Assembly (NCBI GenBank): GCA_947167315.1
Contig: CAMVHP010000025.1
Coordinates: forward strand, 1 to 12,359
DNA length: 12,359 nt
Source of the DNA: RGIG8782 sp017475895
GTDB taxonomy: Bacteria > Pseudomonadota > Alphaproteobacteria > Rickettsiales > UBA1997
Reading direction: 5' to 3'
Part shown: positions 6,750 to 12,359 of the stretch, piece by piece
Layout: the number at the start of each line of letters is the position of its first letter
Numbering within the stretch: position 1 is the first letter of the stretch
Notes under the pieces: model-generated
What the model was told of the DNA's origin: nothing
What the model saw: the letters and a program-made list of their open reading frames with translations, nothing else
The model's database searches: none
Program-made: the position numbers and the translations under genes

Positions 6750-7120
6750 TACAATACCTCAGGTGCTAATGATAAAATCTTAGTAAAATCGCCATTATTT
6801 TTTAATTCTCTAGCAACTGGTCCGAACACCCTAGTGCCCACTGGCGTATTGTCTTTATTAACAAGAACGATGGCGTTGTCATCAAATCTTATTGTGCTTC
6901 CATCTGCTCTTTGTATTTCCTTTTTGGTTCTAACTATAACACCTCTAGCAACATCACCTTTTTTAACTTTTCCACCGGGTATTGCACTCTGAATAGCTAC
7001 AACTACAACGTCTGCTATTCCGGTTATCATGTGGTTTGAACCTCCAAGAACTTTTATACATCTAGCTGATTTTGCTCCTGAGTTATCTGCAACATTTAAA
7101 CTTGTTTCCATTTGTATCAT
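6749..7120 (-). CDS. rplN: 50S ribosomal protein L14
   Basis: L14 lies at the subunit interface and is the docking site of the silencing factor RsfS. The protein has 123 residues. It contains NVADNSGAKSARCIKVLGG (about 9-27), GDVARGVIVRTKK (60-72), RFDDNAIVLVN and the ending FTKILSLAPEVL, all close to the family consensus. AGAGGA lies 7 bases before ATG. Spacing from rpsQ is 2 bases. Its stop overlaps the rplX start (TAATG). Confidence 0.97.
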   Translation of the reverse strand: MIQMETSLNVADNSGAKSARCIKVLGGSNHMITGIADVVVVAIQSAIPGGKVKKGDVARGVIVRTKKEIQRADGSTIRFDDNAIVLVNKDNTPVGTRVFGPVARELKNNGDFTKILSLAPEVL

Positions 7121-7122
7121 AA

Positions 7123-7362
7123 TTATTCCTCTTTATTATTAGCAATAACCCAAGTTTTTCTCTTTGAAATTGGCTTTGAAGACTTAATAAAAATCTCATC
7201 ACCAACATTTACAGAATTACCCTCATCATGTATCATGTATTTCTTAGATACCTTTATATATTTTTTATAGGTAGGGTGTAACTTCAATTCAGAAGTCTGA
7301 CCTACAACAGTTTTATCACCGGCTTTACTAACTACTTTTACTTTTATGTTTTTTACAGCCAT
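7123..7362 (-). CDS. rpsQ: 30S ribosomal protein S17
   Basis: S17 is a primary 16S rRNA binding protein of the small subunit body (OB fold). It is 79 residues long. The signatures HPTYKKYIKVSKKYMIHDE (about 29-47) and VGDEIFIKSSKPISKRKTW (53-71) are typical of the family. An AGGA in the last codons of rpmC serves as ribosome binding site. Its own last codons supply AGAGGAA for rplN. This is the end of the S10 section in the classical E. coli arrangement, but here no promoter or gap separates it from rplN, so S10 and spc sections are one transcription unit. Confidence 0.95.
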   Translation of the reverse strand: MAVKNIKVKVVSKAGDKTVVGQTSELKLHPTYKKYIKVSKKYMIHDEGNSVNVGDEIFIKSSKPISKRKTWVIANNKEE

Positions 7363-7364
7363 TT

Positions 7365-7532
7365 CTAATCCTGTTTATTGTTCATTTTAGTAAATAGTCT
7401 AGCGATATCTTTTCTTGTCTTTTTAAAAACAGAAGTATCCTTCACATCACCACTAGACTTTTTAATTCTTAAAGAAAGTAATTTCTTTTTAGATTTTAGA
7501 ACTTCATTTTTCAAATTTTCTTTTTCTGTCAT
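7365..7532 (-). CDS. rpmC: 50S ribosomal protein L29 (short gene)
   Basis: This small gene encodes 55 residues. I found it by reading the space between rplP and rpsQ on the minus strand. It runs from ATG 7532 to TAG 7365-7367, starts MTEKENLKNEVLKSKKK and ends FTKMNNKQD. L29 is a two-helix protein near the tunnel exit. The key family features are present: KLLSLRIKKSSGDVKDTS aligns with the usual LFNLRFQxATGQLENT, and FKKTRKDIARLFT with the usual RRDIARIKT. It follows rplP after 15 bases with AAGG/GAGAG purines before the ATG. It precedes rpsQ by 2 bases, exactly the conserved L16-L29-S17 order. Confidence 0.93.
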   Translation of the reverse strand: MTEKENLKNEVLKSKKKLLSLRIKKSSGDVKDTSVFKKTRKDIARLFTKMNNKQD

Positions 7533-7547
7533 CTCTCTTACCTTTCT

Positions 7548-7961
7548 TTAAATAAGTTTAACAACTTTTGTTTCAAATGGTAGTTTTGTTGCCGCCTTTT
7601 TTAAAGCTGCTACGGCTACATCATCTGTAACACCGTCCACTTCAAACAATATTAAGCCAGGCTTAACTCTACACATCCAGTATTCAACTGAACCTTTACC
7701 ACCACCCATTCTCACACCGAGAGCCTTAGAAGTAACCGGCGTATGTGGGAAAACTCTTATCCACAACTTTCCAGCTCTTTTCATGGTTCTGGTTATACAT
7801 CGTCTTGCTGCTTCTATTTGGTTAGACTTTAATCTTCCGGCATCCAATGATTTTAAAGCAAAGGAACCAAATGATATGGTAGAACCAGAATTAGCAACAC
7901 CACATATCCTCTTTCCGCCTTTTTGACAATTTCTATACTTTGTCTTTTTTGGTAATAACAT
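7548..7961 (-). CDS. rplP: 50S ribosomal protein L16
   Basis: L16 organises the A-site side of the large subunit. The protein has 137 residues. It has the typical MLLPKKTKYR start, QIEAARRCITRTMKRAGKLWIRVFPHTPVT in the middle, then VRMGGGKGSVEYW and RVKPGLILFEVDGV. An AGGA precedes the ATG by only a few bases. The gene follows the 86-base gap with the candidate promoter, so it may start a secondary transcript. The residues around GGKRICGVANSGS near the N-terminus differ somewhat from the usual GxxKGxAxGG pattern, otherwise it is ordinary. Confidence 0.96.
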   Translation of the reverse strand: MLLPKKTKYRNCQKGGKRICGVANSGSTISFGSFALKSLDAGRLKSNQIEAARRCITRTMKRAGKLWIRVFPHTPVTSKALGVRMGGGKGSVEYWMCRVKPGLILFEVDGVTDDVAVAALKKAATKLPFETKVVKLI

Positions 7962-7996
7962 CTTTCCTACACTCTTTAAATTAACAAACCAGTATA

Positions 7997-8025
7997 AGTA
8001 TTAGATTTTTTATAATTAAAGTCAA
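7997..8025 (-). promoter_or_regulatory. candidate internal promoter between rpsC and rplP
   Basis: In the 86-base gap, reading the minus strand, TTGACT (8020-8025; 5 of 6 match) is followed after 17 bases by AATACT (7997-8002; 4 of 6 match). A better -10, TATACT (7991-7996), lies 23 bases from the -35, which is too far. The same -35 hexamer occurs in the main operon promoter. The gap is unusual in a cluster whose other spacings are all 23 bases or less, so a secondary promoter boosting rplP onward is plausible but unproven. Confidence 0.4.
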
Positions 8026-8047
8026 TATTTATTTAATAAATACAACC

Positions 8048-8665
8048 TTATTTTTTATAAATCCAAACTTTTATACCAATAATACCATAAGTACACAAAG
8101 CTTCAACGTGTGCATAGTCAACATTTGCTTTCATCGTATGCAGAGGAATGGAACCTTCCTTATAAGTTTGGCATCCGGCGAGATCTACACCATTCAATCT
8201 ACCGGAAACTGTAATTTTCACACCTAAAGCTCCGTACTTAATAACATTTTGAATTGCCTTTTTAACAACTCTCTTAAATGCCGCCCTGTTTTCTATTTGT
8301 TTTGCTATTGCTTGTCCAACCAATTCAGCATTTAAGTCAGGTTTTTCAACCTCTACTATTTTTATAGAAAGATCTTTTTCGGACATGTTTTGTTGGATAT
8401 ATTTCTTTATTTTTTCTATATCCGTTCCCTTTTTACCTATGATAACACCAGGTTTTGCGGTCTTTATTAAAACCGTAAGGTGTCCGCCAGTTCTTTCAAT
8501 TCCAACTTGCGATATGGAGAAATTTTTAAAATTTTTCTCTATATAGTCTTGGATTTTTAAATCTTTTATAAGATTATCTCTGTAGTTTTTGTCATCATGC
8601 CAAATAGAACTCCAATTATTGTTTAGGTTTATTCTAAAACCCACTGGATTAACTTTCTGTCCCAT
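8048..8665 (-). CDS. rpsC: 30S ribosomal protein S3
   Basis: S3 is at the mRNA entry channel of the small subunit and contributes to its helicase activity. The 205 residues start with the standard MGQKVNPVGFRI. A type II KH domain is marked by KPGVIIGKKGTDIEKIKKYI (about 71-90). The C-terminal domain contains GVKITVSGRLNGVDLA, the YKEGSIPLHT stretch and the ending GIIGIKVWIYKK. There is no C-terminal extension beyond that, so it is slightly short compared with the 210-235 residues common in relatives. It starts one base after rplV. It is followed by the only sizeable gap inside the operon. Confidence 0.96.
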   Translation of the reverse strand: MGQKVNPVGFRINLNNNWSSIWHDDKNYRDNLIKDLKIQDYIEKNFKNFSISQVGIERTGGHLTVLIKTAKPGVIIGKKGTDIEKIKKYIQQNMSEKDLSIKIVEVEKPDLNAELVGQAIAKQIENRAAFKRVVKKAIQNVIKYGALGVKITVSGRLNGVDLAGCQTYKEGSIPLHTMKANVDYAHVEALCTYGIIGIKVWIYKK

Positions 8666-8666
8666 A

Positions 8667-9020
8667 CTATTTGTCCTCCTTTTCTGTTAAAACTATTCTG
8701 ACATGACTGAAAGGTTTTTCAATTCTAGCCCCTCTACCTTTTGCTCTTGCTCTAAATCTCTTCATGATAAAAGCCTTACCGGTATCAACTCTATAAACTA
8801 TTAGTTTATCAATGTCCATACCGTGATTGTTTTCTGCATTAGTCATAGCAGATTTTAGTAAATCCTTCAGTGCCTTTGCTGATTTCAAGTTGCAGAACGT
8901 CAACTGCATCATTGCCTTCTCCACCGGTAATCCAGCAATAGCTCTGGTGATTTTTCCCAATTTAAGGGGACTAACTCGTAAATTTTTCAAATAAGCCTGT
9001 GCAAATTTCTTTTCACTCAT
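8667..9020 (-). CDS. rplV: 50S ribosomal protein L22
   Basis: L22 lines the nascent-peptide tunnel with a long beta-hairpin. From ATG 9020 the protein has 117 residues. It shows LKNLRVSPLKLGKITRAIAG near the start, and the hairpin region MKRFRARAKGRGARIEKPFSHVRIVL near the end. A TTG two codons upstream (9024-9026) is also open. I prefer the ATG because an AGG sits at proper distance before it and MSEKKFAQ is an ordinary L22-like start. The gap to rpsS is 14 bases; the next gene, rpsC, begins one base after the TAG stop. Confidence 0.95.
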   Translation of the reverse strand: MSEKKFAQAYLKNLRVSPLKLGKITRAIAGLPVEKAMMQLTFCNLKSAKALKDLLKSAMTNAENNHGMDIDKLIVYRVDTGKAFIMKRFRARAKGRGARIEKPFSHVRIVLTEKEDK

Positions 9021-9034
9021 ACTCAACCTATTCT

Positions 9035-9316
9035 TTATTTCTTATTTTGTACTTTTTTATTGCCGGCATGTCCGTGGAAAGTTCTAGTTGGCGAAAATTC
9101 CCCGAACTTGTGTCCCACCATGTCTTCACTAACTAGAACAGACACAAATTTTTTACCGTTGTAAACAGCAAATGTTAAACCAACAAATTGTGGTAAAATT
9201 GTGGATCTTCTGGACCAAGTTTTTATCACAGGTTTCTTCGGATCTTTAGCAGCAACATTTGCTTTTTTAATCAAATATCCATCTACAAATGGGATTTTCC
9301 AAGCTGATCTTGTCAT
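9035..9316 (-). CDS. rpsS: 30S ribosomal protein S19
   Basis: S19 is a small-subunit head protein that pairs with S13 near the A site. The 93 residues match the usual length and the typical start MTRSAWKIPFVD. KTWSRRSTILPQFVGLTFAVYNGK, VSEDMVGHKFGEFSPTRTF and the terminal GHAGNKK are all family hallmarks. The gene follows rplB after 6 bases. Its GAGGTAA ribosome binding site overlaps the rplB stop. No unusual features were seen. Confidence 0.97.
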   Translation of the reverse strand: MTRSAWKIPFVDGYLIKKANVAAKDPKKPVIKTWSRRSTILPQFVGLTFAVYNGKKFVSVLVSEDMVGHKFGEFSPTRTFHGHAGNKKVQNKK

Positions 9317-9322
9317 ATTATA

Positions 9323-10153
9323 TTACCTCTTACTTTTATGACGGCTCTTAATAATAAATCTGTTGGTTGGATTACTCTTCTTTCGAGTTCTTCCACCTCT
9401 AGCACAAACACCCGTTGGAGAAACTGGAATTCTACCACCTCTTGTTCTACCACCATGTGGGTGATCAACTGGGTTCATAGACTCACCTCTAACACTAGGT
9501 CTTTTGCCAAGCCATCTGTTTCTGCCTGCTTTTCCTAATTTTTCATTCTTCTTATCAGGATTACTTACAGTTCCCACGGTTGCCATACAATCCAATGGAA
9601 ACATTCTTGTTTCACCCGACTGAAGTCTTACTATAGCATAACCATCATCTTTACCAGCCAATTGAGCAAACATTCCAGCACTTCTTACAACTCTTGCTCC
9701 TGCTCCAGGTTTGCTTTCTATGTTATGAATGGTTGTACCGATTGGTATAACTGCCAACGGCATAGCATTACCAGGTTTTACATCTGTTAATTTCTTAGAT
9801 GATAATACTTTATCTCCAACCTTTAGCTTATCTGGAGCAATTATGTATGAAAAAATACCATCCTCATATTTTATCAGTGCAATGTGCGCCGTTCTGTTTG
9901 GATCGTATTCGATTCTCTCAACAATTGCAGGTATATCAAACTTATTTCTCTTAAAGTCTATAATTCTATAAGATTGTTTGTGTCCACCACCTCTTCTTCT
10001 GACGGTGATTTGACCGGAACTGTTTCTGCCGGCTTTACTTGGTTTAGAAACGGTCAACATTTTTAATGGAGAACCTTTCCATAAACCTTCTTTGCTAACT
10101 AATTTTAAGCCACGAGTAGAAGAATTAATAGGTTTAAATTCTTTTATAGCCAT
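9323..10153 (-). CDS. rplB: 50S ribosomal protein L2 with a shortened conserved loop
   Basis: L2 binds 23S rRNA near the peptidyl transferase centre and supports subunit joining. The 276 residues include TVRRRGGGHKQSYRIIDFKRN (about 50-70), GARVVRSAGMFAQL (152-165) and MNPVDHPHGG (226-235). After HPHGG most bacteria continue GEGR. Here three residues are missing and the sequence runs directly into RTRGGRIPVSPTG. The HPH residues themselves are retained. The basic C-terminus (RFIIKSRHKSKR) is normal in character. Translation is coupled to rplW through TAATG, with GGAGGA inside the last codons of rplW. A start further upstream is excluded by the overlap and the family alignment. Confidence 0.97.
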   Translation of the reverse strand: MAIKEFKPINSSTRGLKLVSKEGLWKGSPLKMLTVSKPSKAGRNSSGQITVRRRGGGHKQSYRIIDFKRNKFDIPAIVERIEYDPNRTAHIALIKYEDGIFSYIIAPDKLKVGDKVLSSKKLTDVKPGNAMPLAVIPIGTTIHNIESKPGAGARVVRSAGMFAQLAGKDDGYAIVRLQSGETRMFPLDCMATVGTVSNPDKKNEKLGKAGRNRWLGKRPSVRGESMNPVDHPHGGRTRGGRIPVSPTGVCARGGRTRKKSNPTNRFIIKSRHKSKR

Positions 10154-10449
10154 TATTTATCCTCCAATTTTGTAAAGTTTATTTCCTGTCCATTTTTTAT
10201 AGTAACAACAACTTTTTTGGAGGAACTTCTTTTACCTACGGTTCCCTTAAATCTCTTTGTTTTACCTTCGGTGTTAATCATGTTAATTTTTTCCACATCA
10301 ACACCAAACAGAGTTTCAATTGACTTCTTTATATCTTCCTTTGTTGCTTTCTTCAAAACATTAAAAGAATATTTTCGTTGGTTCAACTGAATATTTGTTT
10401 TTTCTGTTACCACTGGTGAAACTATAATATCATAAATATAACCTAACAT
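10153..10449 (-). CDS. rplW: 50S ribosomal protein L23
   Basis: L23 sits at the exit of the nascent-chain tunnel and docks trigger factor, signal recognition particle and SecY. At 98 residues it is a standard bacterial L23. It has the N-terminal IVSPVVTEKT box (about residues 9-18), then YSFNVLKKATKEDIKKSIETLFGV and a basic segment around RFKGTVGKRSSSKK. The last part carries VVTIKNGQEI. It overlaps the rplD stop by one base (TAATG), with AGAGGT inside the end of rplD as ribosome binding site. It overlaps rplB in the same way. Such back-to-back coupling suggests equimolar synthesis. Confidence 0.95.
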   Translation of the reverse strand: MLGYIYDIIVSPVVTEKTNIQLNQRKYSFNVLKKATKEDIKKSIETLFGVDVEKINMINTEGKTKRFKGTVGKRSSSKKVVVTIKNGQEINFTKLEDK

Positions 10450-11066
10450 TATAATACCTCTTTCAGTTTATTCAAATTCTTCTTATCAACCAATAGATAA
10501 TCAAAATTTAAAATATCATAAACATTTAATGCTTCGGTAACCAAACTTTTATAATTAAACAAGTTTCTCAAGGATAAACTAAAGTTTTTGTAGTCCTCAG
10601 CATCGTAGCTAACTAATGCTCTGTTTATATCCTTTTCCTGTAATTTTTTGTTTAATTTATTTGTGCCCAACTCCAAATCTTCCATTCCCTCTATCAGAAG
10701 TAATTTGCCTTCTTTTGCTTTACTTCTCAGGACATAACTCAATGCCTTTTTAACAATTTTCTTTGGAATGGAAAAACTGTAATCTCTCTGTTTTGGACCA
10801 AAACATGTTACACCACCGACAAACTGAACTGCTCTTTTTCCACCGTGTCTAGCACCACCAGTTCCCTTCTGTCTAACTATTTTTTTTGTGGAACCAGAAA
10901 TTTCAGATAATAGTTTTGTTCTAGCGGTTCCCAATCTGTCCTTTGCCAGTTGCCATTTAACAACGTATGGAACACATTTTTCACCCTCTATAACATCCAA
11001 CTCTATGCCGTCTATGTTCTCGAAAGATTCCTGTAAATTATTTAAATTCAAAACTTTTAACTTCAT
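10449..11066 (-). CDS. rplD: 50S ribosomal protein L4
   Basis: L4 (205 residues) is a large-subunit assembly protein with a loop lining the exit tunnel. In E. coli it also represses its own S10 operon. The tunnel loop is recognisable as RQKGTGGARHGGKRA (about residues 66-80 from this start), followed by FVGGVTCFGPKQRDYS and PKKIVKKAL. A GTG two codons further upstream (11070-11072) also opens the frame. That GTG belongs to the Shine-Dalgarno sequence AGAGGTG itself, so I choose ATG 11066, which gives normal spacing. The SD overlaps the end of rplC, 9 bases away. The C-terminal half is more divergent than the loop, as is usual for L4. Confidence 0.94.
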   Translation of the reverse strand: MKLKVLNLNNLQESFENIDGIELDVIEGEKCVPYVVKWQLAKDRLGTARTKLLSEISGSTKKIVRQKGTGGARHGGKRAVQFVGGVTCFGPKQRDYSFSIPKKIVKKALSYVLRSKAKEGKLLLIEGMEDLELGTNKLNKKLQEKDINRALVSYDAEDYKNFSLSLRNLFNYKSLVTEALNVYDILNFDYLLVDKKNLNKLKEVL

Positions 11067-11075
11067 ATCCACCTC

Positions 11076-11708
11076 TTATTTATTTGCTATTTTTATAATA
11101 AGATCGGAACCTTTACTGCCGGGAACAGCACCCTTTACACAAATAACACCGTCATTGTTTTCAATACCAACAACCTGTAGATTTTTTACTGTTACTTGTT
11201 CTGATCCCATGTGTCCTGCCATGGCTTTACCCTTCATAACCTTACCTTCTCGTCTTCTGTTACCGGTACTACCTATGGATCTATGAGATACTGACACACC
11301 GTGTGCCGCTTCCAAACCACTATAATGATGTCTTTTCATTACACCGGCATAACCCTTACCTTTTGAAATTCCGGTTATGTTTAGATTGTCTCCCAACTTG
11401 AATTGGTTAAAATCCAAAACATCACCAACATTAAAGTTTTCATCCTTTGAAACTTTGAATGTTTTCATGTGATCGTAAGCTTCAAGATTTTTCTTTTTGT
11501 AAAATCCTAAAACTGATTTATTTATTCTCTTTTCAGTTTTTTTATCTTTACCATACGACAAAACTACATGATTAAAATCTTTGTCGTCATAGGTTTTAAA
11601 GTCACTTATAAGACCGTCATAAACCTTTATTAAAGTTACCGGCACAACTACACCATTATCAAGATATATTCTACTCATGCCTAACTTTTTTCCTACCATA
11701 GCAACCAT
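11076..11708 (-). CDS. rplC: 50S ribosomal protein L3
   Basis: L3 is an early-assembly protein of the large subunit; its extended loop reaches the peptidyl transferase centre. At 210 residues it has the normal length. The sequence shows an N-terminal KKLGMSRIY motif, TGISKGKGYAGVMKRHH (about residues 112-128), SVSHRSIGSTGN (139-150) and KGKAMAGHMG just after. In E. coli the corresponding Gln150 is N5-methylated by PrmB. Here that position is Asn, so the mark is probably absent. The gene starts inside the rpsJ stop codon (TAATG), with GGAGGT 8 bases upstream, which implies translational coupling. The initial MVAM leaves Met4 as a possible alternative start, but the Shine-Dalgarno spacing favours the first ATG. 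Confidence 0.96.
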   Translation of the reverse strand: MVAMVGKKLGMSRIYLDNGVVVPVTLIKVYDGLISDFKTYDDKDFNHVVLSYGKDKKTEKRINKSVLGFYKKKNLEAYDHMKTFKVSKDENFNVGDVLDFNQFKLGDNLNITGISKGKGYAGVMKRHHYSGLEAAHGVSVSHRSIGSTGNRRREGKVMKGKAMAGHMGSEQVTVKNLQVVGIENNDGVICVKGAVPGSKGSDLIIKIANK

Positions 11709-12031
11709 TATTCATTACCTCCGTTTAGAGAAATTTTAATGTTTACACCCGCTGAAAGATTTAATTTCATTAAAGCTTCAACTGTTTGTGGTGTAGGAAT
11801 TATTATTAATAGTCTCTTTAAAGATCTGATTTCGTACTGTTCCATGCTTCTTTTGTAAACATGCGGAGATCTTATAACTGTAAACTTTTTTGTGTTTGTA
11901 GGAAGTGGAATAGGTCCTACAACCGTTGCCCCTGTTCTTTTGACCGTACCAACTATCTCCTGAACCGCTTGATTCAGAATATTGGTGTCGTACGCTTTCA
12001 GGACAATTCTAATTCCCTCTTTTACTGTCAT
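11708..12031 (-). CDS. rpsJ: 30S ribosomal protein S10
   Basis: S10 is a head protein of the small subunit; in E. coli it also joins NusB in antitermination. At 107 residues the protein is close to the usual length. The family signature is clear: KRTGATVVGPIPLPT near residues 31-45, then RSPHVYKRS, and near the end PTPQTVEALMKLNLSAGV. It carries a short extra tail, NGGNE. The usual RTHKR/RTHLR segment reads RSLKR, so the conserved His is missing. This is the first gene of the operon. ATG 12031 has only a weak AGAAG before it. Its last codons, GGA GGT, form a perfect Shine-Dalgarno site for rplC, which overlaps it by one base (TAATG). No tuf or fusA gene lies upstream within the window. Confidence 0.96.
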   Translation of the reverse strand: MTVKEGIRIVLKAYDTNILNQAVQEIVGTVKRTGATVVGPIPLPTNTKKFTVIRSPHVYKRSMEQYEIRSLKRLLIIIPTPQTVEALMKLNLSAGVNIKISLNGGNE

Positions 12032-12127
12032 TATACTTCTAATACATATTTATAAAACATAGGCAAAAAGAACCTATATAAATTATATCGAAATGAGAGG
12101 TTTATTTCTAAACATCACTATTAAGAC
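12032..12127 (-). promoter_or_regulatory. 5' leader of the operon with two small hairpins
   Basis: The predicted untranslated leader contains two inverted repeats in the transcript. The first (12100-12113) is a 5-bp stem, GTTTA/TAAAC, closed by a GAAA tetraloop of the GNRA type. The second (12057-12079) is a 7-bp stem with one G-U pair, ATATAGG/CCTATGT, around a 9-base U-rich loop. Neither ends in a U-tract, so neither is an intrinsic terminator. In Escherichia coli the S10 leader mediates feedback by L4. Whether this much shorter leader does so is unknown. Confidence 0.4.
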
Positions 12128-12133
12128 GGTGTA

Positions 12134-12161
12134 ATTATAAATTTTGTTTTTATTAAGTCAA
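12134..12161 (-). promoter_or_regulatory. main promoter of the ribosomal protein operon
   Basis: Read on the minus strand, TTGACT (12156-12161; 5 of 6 match to the sigma-70 -35 box) is followed after 16 bases by a perfect TATAAT (12134-12139). Transcription should begin near 12127, about 96 bases before the rpsJ start. It is the best promoter match I found in the window and lies where the operon needs one. A second TATAAT lies nearer the gene (12082-12087) but has no convincing -35 box. Confidence 0.75.
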
Positions 12162-12220
12162 GGAAAATTAAGTGTAAAGAAATTGTCTAACATTCATTTA
12201 ATAATACTTAAATTCTAGAC

Positions 12221-12249
12221 TTGCTACTTATCTACATTATTAATATATT
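12221..12249 (+). promoter_or_regulatory. possible divergent promoter at the right end
   Basis: On the plus strand a TTGCTA box (12221-12226; 4 of 6 match to TTGACA) is followed after 17 bases by TATATT (12244-12249; 5 of 6 match to TATAAT). It would start transcription near 12256, just before an AGGG and an ATG at 12277. The region is extremely AT-rich, so chance matches are likely. The case rests on the promoter, ribosome binding site and open frame occurring in the right order. Confidence 0.25.
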
Positions 12250-12276
12250 TATATATAGAATAATTTCAGGGTTTAA

Positions 12277-12359
12277 ATGATGTATTATTATTTATATAAT
12301 AATTTTAATTCCTCTTCTCCTTATCTTCTCTTTTATAATTTAATTTTTAATCCGTCCAC
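12277..12359 (+). CDS. possible start of a divergent gene, cut by the window edge
   Basis: An open frame starts at ATG 12277 (or the next codon, ATG 12280) and runs 27 codons without a stop to the edge of the window. It begins MMYYYLYNN and is rich in Tyr, Asn and Ser. An AGGG at 12268-12271 sits 5 to 8 bases before the two ATGs, and a candidate promoter lies upstream. I do not recognise the protein. A frame of this length is not rare by chance in such AT-rich DNA, and the composition is low-complexity, so this may not be a gene. Sequence beyond the right edge would settle it. Confidence 0.2.
   Translation, partial: MMYYYLYNNFNSSSPYLLFYNLIFNPS

Noticed and set aside
8026..8042. AT-only 7-bp hairpin just after the rpsC stop
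   Set aside because: Considered as a terminator ending the S10 part. The stem lacks G and C and no T-tract follows it on the minus strand.
11067..11072. GTG start for rplD two codons upstream (likewise GTG 6446-6448 for rplE and TTG 9024-9026 for rplV)
   Set aside because: In rplD and rplE the GTG is part of the Shine-Dalgarno sequence itself; in rplV the TTG lies within the purine-rich stretch before the ATG. The downstream ATG has normal spacing and a typical N-terminus in each case.
10888..11286. Plus-strand open frame of 132 codons across the rplC-rplD junction
   Set aside because: It spans the junction of two genes on the opposite strand and has no family features.
235..12031. Alternative genetic code with TGA as Trp
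   Set aside because: All Trp codons checked are TGG, and no gene needs an in-frame TGA to be read through. The absence of TGA is consistent with the standard code.
12284..12303. Perfect 8-bp AT-only inverted repeat with a TTAT loop, followed by TTTT
   Set aside because: Considered as a terminator, but the stem has no G or C and would be unstable; such repeats are expected in DNA this AT-rich.
1..12359. A novel gene system within the window
   Set aside because: Every complete gene is a known member of the S10-spc-alpha cluster in conserved order. Apart from the possible divergent frame at the right edge there is no unexplained coding space.

Overview
The window is one long ribosomal-protein gene cluster, the fused S10-spc-alpha operons. 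Every recognisable gene lies on the minus strand, so transcription runs from the right edge to the left. There are 25 complete genes and the 5' part of a 26th. The G+C content looks low, about one third by eye (not computed). The proteins resemble alphaproteobacterial versions: a long zinc-free S14, adk directly after secY, no rpmJ after secY, and no rpsD between rpsK and rpoA. Low G+C, trimmed proteins and divergent ribosomal proteins suggest a fast-evolving, probably host-associated alphaproteobacterium of the Rickettsiales or Holosporales kind. That placement is an inference from gene order and residue patterns, not from a database search.

Layout from right to left: 12359-12032 is AT-rich and holds a strong minus-strand promoter, a leader of about 100 nt with two small hairpins, and possibly the start of a divergent plus-strand gene. 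Next comes the S10 block: rpsJ, rplC, rplD, rplW, rplB, rpsS, rplV, rpsC. An 86-nt gap with a candidate internal promoter follows. Then come rplP, rpmC (only 55 aa), rpsQ, and the spc block rplN, rplX, rplE, rpsN, rpsH, rplF, rplR, rpsE, rpmD, rplO, secY, adk. The alpha block is rpsM, rpsK, rpoA. Apart from the rpsC-rplP gap, spacings are 23 nt or less. Four junctions are TAATG overlaps, and many Shine-Dalgarno sites lie inside the end of the preceding gene.

The products work together: ribosomal proteins of both subunits, SecY for co-translational export, adenylate kinase, and the RNA polymerase alpha subunit. I see no mobile element, CRISPR array, tRNA or new defence-like system.

The most notable observation is at the left edge. 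The rpoA frame closes at codon 65 on a TAG, but the +1 frame continues with a recognisable RpoA sequence at exactly the expected spacing. This is a single-base frameshift in an essential gene: an assembly error, a rescued slip, or real decay. Secondary points are an insertion in S13, an acidic/Asn-rich tail on S5, a shortened conserved loop in L2, loss of the PrmB target glutamine in L3, a trimmed SecY, and no TGA stop in 25 genes.
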